DNA of 64,000 nucleotides from Isoetes taiwanensis (taxonomy: Eukaryota; Streptophyta; Lycopodiopsida; Isoetales; Isoetaceae). The stretch spans positions 2,616,561 to 2,680,560 of the forward strand of contig JAJEKV010000092.1 in NCBI GenBank assembly GCA_021234155.1. The letters run 5' to 3'. Under the pieces are notes generated by a model. That model made no database searches. It saw only the letters and a program-made list of their open reading frames with translations, and was not told the origin of the DNA. The translations under genes and the position numbers were made by a program. Shown here piece after piece: positions 56,534 to 64,000 of this stretch (positions are counted from its first letter, which is position 1; the number at the start of each line of letters is the position of its first letter).

Positions 56534-57943
56534 TACCGTTTACTAAAATATTTATATCCCTAACTTCACCATTTGCTAAATAGTTACATTATCAAAGGCG
56601 GTATCCTAATGACATCGATTCGAGGGAAGCAAAGAGACTTGAGTGGAGAGTTGACCTTCAACTGGTCATGTCATTTATTACTTTGTTGCTATCAATGAAG
56701 GGAGGTGATTTCCTCTTCATAGGAATATTTCTCTAGTTAAAGTCTTGCCTTATGTTTATTCAACAAAATTATGTTGCCCCATTGACCCATGAGGTAGCCA
56801 GGTTTAATATTTAGTTATTGTAGTGTGATATTAGCCACCTTTGCTACCTTATAGGTTTTGCATCTTTAGAAGCGAGACCATAAGCTGAATTGTCATCTTG
56901 GAGCTCTAGAATGTTATCGCGGATATAAACTTTTTGTCTCTTTTTTAAAAATTACAATGTGTTATATTTAGGTTTTATGCCTTGAAGAGCGTAATAATAC
57001 TAACTACTGCTTGAGCATATAAACATCTCGAAATAATACGATTAGTAATTGATGCCAACATCGGTGTAAATATATGCGATTGTCGAGGGGGAGCACGCAT
57101 GAACTTCTATTCCATAAATGGGTTGGTGTAAAAGCATGGGTTAGTCAAAGTTTTACATGGTTGTGTTCTCCATGCATTTGTTGTGCCATTTGTTATGCGA
57201 GGTCGGATGTTTGAAGAAGCATTTGTTGTTGTTTTTTTTTTTTCATGTGGTATAATGATATGTTTCGTACTCAACAAAAGACCTTATTAGCGATTAGACC
57301 AATATGTTTTAAACAATAATATCATGTGTATACCAACATGTATTGTCAATGGAGTCGAATAACATCTCACGAAGAATAAAAAGAAGCATGGACTGGAAAT
57401 GAAGCGTTAAAAATTACTTGAGTGAAGGTTTTACTGCTTGAGGAAATAGGGAAAAATAGAGAGCGGCGTTGTACAATTCTAATCGTTTATTGCGACATTT
57501 GTCTTGTTGCCGCGACCAAAAGTGGAAAGTTGCATGATGAGGACCATATCTATAGCATGCAATAGCAATAAAAACACAAGGAATATAACCAATTTAACAA
57601 ATACATTGGGTCTATAAAACGCATGGAATATAGCAATTTAACAAATACATTAGGTCTATATTATTGCTTGCATGAAAGATAGAAACAATGGAGTCCAGTC
57701 AAAGTCAAATGTCCTACAACGTAATGAAGTTTTCTTGGACATAGTGTATATAAGAAGTTTCAATGAACATGATTGTTTATAAAATCAAAATGGATCAGGA
57801 TGCTTTAACATAAATTCCATAAAACAATGGGGGTAATTCTAGTTAGATTTACTAGAACATTTAAAAGTTTCAATACATTGCATTGACTCGAGAATTTATA
57901 GCAATCCACAAAAGCGTTATGAACATTTCTTATAGTTTATTGC
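56534..57943. other. No gene seen
   Basis: AT-rich. A local repeat of about 45 bases (AATTTAACAAATACATT.GGT, 57590-57660) is duplicated. It ends at the sharp left breakpoint of the second duplication copy. Confidence 0.4.
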
Positions 57944-59145
57944 TGATGTTTTTTCCATCGCTCCAAATGGGACCAACTTGCTCTGTGCCATACGGTTTCC
58001 TTTAGTTTGTCTACCCCATCGCTTATCCCATCACTTTCCCATCGCTTGATTTCTATGGATGAGTACCACCTCCAAGACCCTCCCACGACGGTCCCTTTTT
58101 GGCTTTCTCCCCTTCATCTTTCGCCTCCCCTTATCATACCCGGACCGCCTTATGATGGAGACAATGCCTTGTCGCGCATTCGGTTCGATCCTTCACTTCA
58201 GATGGTACATATTCTCGCCTGCCGCGGGGTATAAGGCCTCTCCGAAGCGGCAGTCTGGAGTTCCACATGCTAATGCTCATGCTCATGACCGGAGCCCTCA
58301 TCCCCCATCCTTCATGTTTACATGTGGTGCGGTGACCGCTTCAACATCTCGACATTTCCCCGCCGACTGCCGTGGTCACCGCTTTTATGTTCTCATGAGT
58401 CCCTTCCTGCATCGGCATCATCCGGTCCCGCTGGATCGGCATTCTAGGACGGGACGAAGCAGCTATGTGTTCTTCATTCTTTGGTCGTTATCTGATTCTC
58501 TCACAACAACTTCTCTTTCCTTGCCCGCTGTTTCCCTTTTATGTTGTTTGTGTTTGTCTTTTTTCATATGTTTCTGTTCTATGCTGACTCTATATCTTTT
58601 ATTCCACCTGCAGGGTGTTGCTGTTTTTCCCACTAGCATGGTGGTGCTATATTCCACCCTCTGGGTGACACTGTATCTCCACCCGCAGGATGACGCTCTT
58701 TTTTCCATTCTTTGTCCCCATCCTCTCACTTGATTGTTTGTTGTTGATTTGGCGCATTGCTCTGCTTGTTCCTTTTCCCTAACCATTAATCGGTGTTTTC
58801 AGTGTTTGTTATTTTTTGCAGATGTTCTACTCGCAAGTTCCTTCACTCTCCTCCTCAGATCGCTTTTTTTCGCCTCCGCATCCTTCAAAATTGTTGGTGA
58901 CATTTTCCTCATTAGGTTTTCCTCGAAAACCCAAAGGGCGGGGTTTTTCATCTCGACGAGGTGTCGCCATTACCCTTCTTCTTGTCTCGGCCTCCTCTAT
59001 TGTTTCTTTCTTGTGGGGCAGCTCGATGATGTTTTTATGGTCAACTCCCCACATATTCCTTCAAACTATTGTATACTACTGCTATGATGAATGACAAGCC
59101 TATCTATCGGCCGGCTTGTGTTCTCCGCGAGTCCCTTCCCAGAAT
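57944..59145 (+). mobile_element. 3' end of a DIRS-like element, 5'-truncated copy
   Basis: Includes a damaged tyrosine recombinase end (57944-58340), the B1/A2 junction at about 58378-58450, the conserved hairpin (58913-58931) and B2 (about 59109-59145). Compared with 31667-32877 the HSxRRG and HxRW boxes are corrupted. The plus-strand ORF 58059-58733 is therefore not a gene. Confidence 0.82.
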
Positions 59146-59548
59146 TCTTGTTATGTTGTAACATTCTTATCCTTGCCAACAATAGATGTTTTAAAACTCA
59201 CGCTTTTTTATGTCACCATAACTTGAATATGAACGTAAGGATATAGACCAATGGGGAGTGTAGGAAAGCTGACAACAATATCCCCGGATGCAAAATTACA
59301 TCCATCTATTTATCTTTTTTAGTTGAAAACACTATAACCAAGTAAAATTACATGAAGACATTTACACTTTTAGATAAGGTCAAAGTAGAATGCTACAAAA
59401 ATTGTCTTAGAGAGTGTTAAACAATAATAGGAGCTAGGGGTTGACCCAAACACAACACATGCCCATGCCACCCTAATGGGATGATTGATAGTGAAAGAAG
59501 AAATAACCATATTGACATTCTAAAAAATGCACATGCAAAAAAAAAGAA

Positions 59549-59950
59549 GGAAATTTACCAAAATGCCCCAATATTTTGCAAAAAATTATCAAAATACTCC
59601 TAAGAATGAGGTGTTGGGCCAAAATGGTAATAACTTTTTAGGACTGATCAAACATGAAATTAGCCTTCACAAAACTTATAGATAGTGGACCCTATCCAAC
59701 GGCAGTAGAATCATCTAAAAGGGAGTTGGAATCTTCAAGTTATGGTGCTTTAAATATGGGTTTTAAAAAACAACTCAAAAGAGCATAACTTGTGAATTTC
59801 AACTTCAATTTAGATGAATTTGCTACAACTACCATGAAGACAACTTTCACATTTGATGAGCCACAAAAACTATATTACCTAAGATGCCCTTTGTTTGAAG
59901 GGCATTTTGGTAATTTTTGCAAAATATAGGGGCATTTTAGTAATTTTCCC
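59549..59950. mobile_element. Mutator-type MITE, second copy
   Basis: Same element as 33278-33681 with the same flanking A-rich duplication, so it was present before the larger segment was copied. Confidence 0.8.
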
Positions 59951-60389
59951 AAAAAAAGAAATAGAATTTTGTTGCCATTGGCACCCTAATGAGTACATCC
60001 TAAACCCATTGATGTGGTATGAAAGCAAAGATTTATGGTTTTCCTTTCCAAGAAAACAATAACATCAACTTTCATAATCATCTATTGTTATGTAAAAAGG
60101 GGAGCAGGTGCAAAATCTCAAATCACAATAAAAAAAAATGGAGGAAATAGATAGATAGATAGGCTATTTTATCCATTGTCCAAAATGCTTGGGTTACATC
60201 AAACTGTACAAAAACATCTACTTGATTAATTTTAATGAAGTACAATAGAAGAGTATTTGAGAGTGATACTCTTTATCAAAATAAAAATGCTACAACTTGT
60301 TCAAAATGGCCTGGCCACAAAGCAACCTACTATATACATCTTTCAAAGCACTCAAACATTGTGGCTAACCCTACTATCTTCCCCATGCT

Positions 60390-60803
60390 TCAATGAAAAA
60401 GCATCTCGTTATTGACTTCTTTGACCATGAAAGTACTTTCAATGTAGAAGTTCTCAAGCTTGACTAGCAGCTTGTCGATATCAAGCATTGTTATCTCATA
60501 TACACATTTTGGACATGGGCTCCAAGATTGCCAATCATACCACGACCTTAAGGCTTTGACAACAAAAGAGGCGACTACCATTGTGACGTCTGTTACTTCG
60601 TCTATGATGCTCCCATCATATCGGGCGAGTTCATCCTCCTCATGCCAAGCTGACAGAGGCCGTCCACCTGACACCAATTTCCTTGGCAAGGAATCGATGA
60701 GGAAGAATGGACGGGTAATTTGTCCCGTCCTCCCTCGGGACCATCCTAGCTGCAGAAGCGTAAATAAACGTAAGCACATGATATCAAATATAAATAGAGC
60801 CAC
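60390..60803 (-). other. Unknown ORF, longer copy
   Basis: 137 codons. The frame runs through HEEDELARYDGSIIDEVTD, then VVASFVVKALRSWYDWQ and CPKCVYEITMLDIDKLLVKL. It is longer than the copy at 34089-34480, where the frame is broken. The CPKC pair hints at a half zinc site, but no family is recognised. It is repeat-associated and probably not a host gene. Confidence 0.4.
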
Positions 60804-62849
60804 CTCGAAGGGTGGCTCACCATAGCATACATGTGTGAGCTCATTAACAACATCATCATCATGGATGAGATCCTACCCAAGACTCAGATTCCAGGGGTAT
60901 GAACTGACGGTTTGGGTCTCTAGAAGTCATCGCAGACAGAATTCATGTCAATGGATTTGCCGACATAGAACATGGCCGCTGGAAAGTTCTTCCATCCGCC
61001 CCTCCCCGTGCATACTTTGCAAAATAGATCAAGAGTCTTGGGACTGGGCCGTAGCTTGTCGGGTGCATAGCCAAGGGGGTACTACTGGGTACTACTGGAT
61101 TTCATCTCCTCAGCCCCGATGAGGCAGGAAGGGGATCACCCCCTCCGCAGGTATGCATACCCATCACAAACGGGCCAGAGGGCCACCGCCTCGCCTACTT
61201 AATTTGAACCTCATTGAAGGCGACGATCACCAAGAGGTGTCGAGCCCATGCCTTGCCCACACGCTAGCTGGCAAGCCATTAGGGCCTAGCCCACTAAGAT
61301 CCCCCGGTAGGCTTTACACACCGTAAGGATCGATCAGCAATGGGACATGTCCTCCTTATCCATCTGGCCTAGCCCCGCCACACTCACAACTAGACGGGTC
61401 TTATGCACATGCCGCATTAATTGAGAATTAATGAGGCTATCTAGATACATCAACTACTGAAGCTTTCAGGGTCTCTACAACCTTTCCCGATACACAGGAG
61501 TGCGCATAGAATAGAACATCATTACCATAGAACTGAAATACGTAATAACATCTAATCTATCTACCTAAGCATACATGGTTAGGTTCCTTTGTTAGGGCTT
61601 GTGATCTCAGAATCTACAAGGCTGCTAAGGCTAATCTAACATGCTATCCCAACTCATTGCCGAACTAAAAGTCGGCATTGCACAACAACAATCATCACAC
61701 GATCCCCGGCTTGTTCCCCGCACCTCTAATCGCCCCATGCTTTTTGTTTGGGTCGAGGACAACCGAACTCGAGGATCCGCAGTAAAGGCGGCTTTACGGC
61801 ATCCGCAATGCTAACTAGTAGCCTTGGCTTTACGTAATGGCCCAAGGAAGCCGAAATGCAAAAATGGAAAAGGTTTAGGGTTTCCCCTTGTTCCTTTTAC
61901 ATGACCTTTTAGGGTTTAGGGCTAAAAGGACATATGGGGTTTTGCCATGAGGCAAAGGGGGGTTAAATGCATATGTTTATAGACATGTGCAACATACGAG
62001 GTTGCCCCCTATGGTGCAACCCTTTACGGTTCTCAAGTACATGTCATCAAGATGACATGTACGAGTGGTGGGCAAGGATAATATATGTATTCGGACCGTA
62101 TATTATGCTGGAATGTCACAATCTCCCCACCTTGAATTGACGTTGTCCTCAGCATCACGAGTCTCCCCACCTTGAAAACCTGCATGATCCCTACAACACA
62201 TTTCACGCATGCAATTTTTATAACAATTACCCCAAGGTAATATTTAAGTTTAATTTTTATAATCGATCCCTTGTTCCATAACATGCTATAGTAAGGTGAT
62301 CTCAACCCTTACATTAACATTTAATATTCGCAAAACTTTTATAATTTGCACACTTATCATTAATGAGTTTTCAAAATTTTATAATTTAAAGGTCCATTTG
62401 GTCTCCTTGCAACACATTATGACAAAACATGTGTTGCAATTCTTCGCAGTGGGACTCTCCTGCCGCCAGACACTTCTACAGTCCAACACTACGTTAGTAC
62501 ATATTTATTTATTATAAAGTTGGTTATTAGGGAACCACCCATTTAATTACGCATAATTAACTATATGGATGCAACTAATCTCCCGCCAGAAAGATGATGC
62601 TTTTTCATCGTGGGTAGAGACACCGAATCTCTATAATGCCTAGGATGATCACCATGCCTACACCTTTCGTCGCTTTTGGCGGAGGATGGCATCCTCCCCG
62701 TAGTAGGCATTGACTAGAGGTGCTTTCCTATCAATGCATGAACTAAATGACCTCTTATTTCTCATTTCATCTACTCCGTGGCTACGAAGTAGACTTTAAT
62801 CTACCTCATACTTACCTATCGGGTTCTGTCCGTGACTAGTCCCATCTTT
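60804..62849 (-). other. LTR-like region, second copy
   Basis: Counterpart of 34562-36589 with the same two purine tracts (about 62125 and 62163). No gene. Confidence 0.35.
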
Positions 62850-64000
62850 GCATTGCTCCATGAATTGGGTGTGAATGCGATGCCGAAAGCAGCAAAAATA
62901 CTTTTATGTCTTCAACATCCGCTTAATCCCACTTTTTTAAAGTCCTCCGTGTCATGCTTTGACTCGCATCTAGTTGGAGATCGATTCTCGCAAGTAACAT
63001 GTCGTTAGTATGGCTTCTCCCGAACCAGTCGAGCCCATTTCAACATGCTTAGAGCGGCTTCAATATTCTCATCTTCCTTTCGCCATGCCATTTTGCCAAT
63101 GCTCATATGAATTAGACACTGCCTCTTGATGCCTTCTTGACGAGGCATACAAATTATGTGCTATTATCACTTTTAATGGCCCCACCGATACCCCTTCTTT
63201 TTCCACTTCCTTCATCCATGTTTGAAATGTATCTACTACTTCGAATTTCTTCTTTAGCAACATCACCCAAGCTTTCTGGTGTAATCATCCACAATCACCA
63301 AGAAGTATTCAACTTTTCTAAAAGTTTGTATAGGCATTCTTCCACTCAAACCTATATGTATCATTTGTAATGGTCTTATTGCTCGATTTCCTTGTCTTTT
63401 GGGTTTTTTCTGTTGATGTTTGCTAACAATGCATCCCTCACATGTGCCATCCCCTCAGAACTATGTTTCAGCAATTAGCCTTTTCAATCTATTTTGATTT
63501 ATGTGCCCCATTCTCCTATGCCATAAAGAAAAATCCATGTCTGGTCCAGCAGCTGTCAATGCTTGAATTCCCTCCTTCTGGTTTTCTATTAATATAAATG
63601 ACCTGATCTGCTTGCTTTGGCTATAACTTGTTCACCCTTATTAAGGGGCATCACTTCTTCTTTCTTGATGTGTGCGCTATGCCCACATCACCAATCTTGC
63701 CAAAGACATTAGATTTTTGCCCAATCGTGGCACATAAAGTACCTGCTTCAACTTCCTTGCTTGATCAGCAAAATAACATGTCATGGTCCCTGTTCCAGGA
63801 ATTTGCAAGCCATCTGCAATGCCACTAACTTTCCGCCATTTGTTTTGCATCTACGCCACTTTCTTTCTTCTTCACCGCCCGAAAGCAAAGACTCCCTTTT
63901 GTCTTCTGCTATATGTGCACTATTGTTATCTCCAGCTCGACCATTGTTCCATCTTCGTGATGAGGACGACTGCCTACGCTTGCTCTCCCTTTCTTTCTTC
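62850..64000 (-). pseudogene. Copia integrase, protease and gag relic, second copy
   Basis: Minus strand: integrase parts (about 62880-63500, including the KKKFEVVDTFQTWMKEVEKE region), the protease/linker region (about 63640-63800) and the start of the gag knuckle region at the window edge. More indels than at 36590-37763. It is also truncated before RT. Confidence 0.8.

Larger units (their letters stand above)
57944..64000 (+). repeat. Large direct duplication, copy B (cut by the window end)
   Basis: Matches 31667-37763 from the tyrosine recombinase C-terminal region of the DIRS-like element to the zinc-knuckle region of copia gag. Long stretches are nearly identical (for example 59560-60130 against 33290-33860). 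Other stretches carry dense 1-3 base indels. Confidence 0.92.

Noticed and set aside
58059-58733. 224-codon plus-strand ORF resembling the one at 31786-32463
   Set aside because: Both are out-of-frame or decayed readings of the recombinase C-terminus running on into the B1/A2 terminal repeats.

Overview
The window is nuclear DNA of a land plant with a large, repeat-rich genome. This is shown by an intact steroid 5-alpha-reductase (DET2-type) gene, spliced TPR and chalcone-synthase-like gene pieces, tRNA-iMet primed LTR retrotransposons, Mutator-like elements (MULEs) with 9-bp target duplications, and a Helitron relic. The DIRS-type tyrosine-recombinase retroelements and a Crypton-like recombinase gene are unusual for flowering plants. 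I infer, weakly, a non-flowering plant such as a fern, lycophyte or gymnosperm; the species cannot be told from the sequence alone. Only one host gene looks complete (5765-6517, minus). A second (TPR, about 51002-51713, plus) is visible as four exons. Almost everything else is mobile DNA, much of it nested and decayed. || Layout. 1-1849: little coding signal, a tRNA-like SINE head (about 760-850) and a foldback repeat (1611-1744). 1850-4157: a 2.3-kb MULE with a 9-bp target duplication that carries a captured type III polyketide synthase fragment with its conserved intron (Pack-MULE). 5765-6517: DET2-like gene. 6735-8260: repeats. 8480-16638: a non-autonomous DIRS-superfamily element on the minus strand with split direct repeats, containing a nested 1-kb relative (10054-11091) and a 1.5-kb tandem duplication. 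17320-18845: broken, spliced Crypton-like (DUF3504) recombinase gene, minus strand. 19640-20180: perfect-ended hairpin and LTR/PBS remnants. 21640-21941: Helitron fragment. 22962-32877: a long DIRS-superfamily retrotransposon on the plus strand with gag-like, RT, RNase H and tyrosine recombinase regions and split direct repeats. It is interrupted by a 2-kb gag-only LTR element (23930-25954). 32878-38242 and 49609-50058: a minus-strand Ty1/copia relic plus other repeat sequence and a Mutator-type MITE. The copia gag is split by an 11.36-kb MULE (38243-49599) that has 9-bp target duplications, about 230-bp TIRs, a spliced but frameshifted transposase gene, a ULP1/C48 protease segment and several hundred base pairs of dense GGTTAATGTGGCC repeats. 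51002-51713: TPR gene exons. 57944-64000: a second copy of 31667-37763 in the same orientation, cut by the window edge. || How things fit together. The most interesting unit is the family of DIRS-like elements. Four copies share an A1 ... B1-A2 ... B2 terminal plan, in which the B1/A2 junction is a 40-50 bp imperfect palindrome that can only form when the two element ends are joined. All four also keep a small hairpin about 230-265 bp from the 3' end. This fits a tyrosine recombinase that works on a circular intermediate. The order of events can be partly read from nesting: copia before the 11-kb MULE; DIRS element 8480-16638 before 10054-11091; DIRS element 22962-32877 before the gag-only LTR element; and the DIRS/copia junction at 32877 before the duplication that produced 57944-64000.
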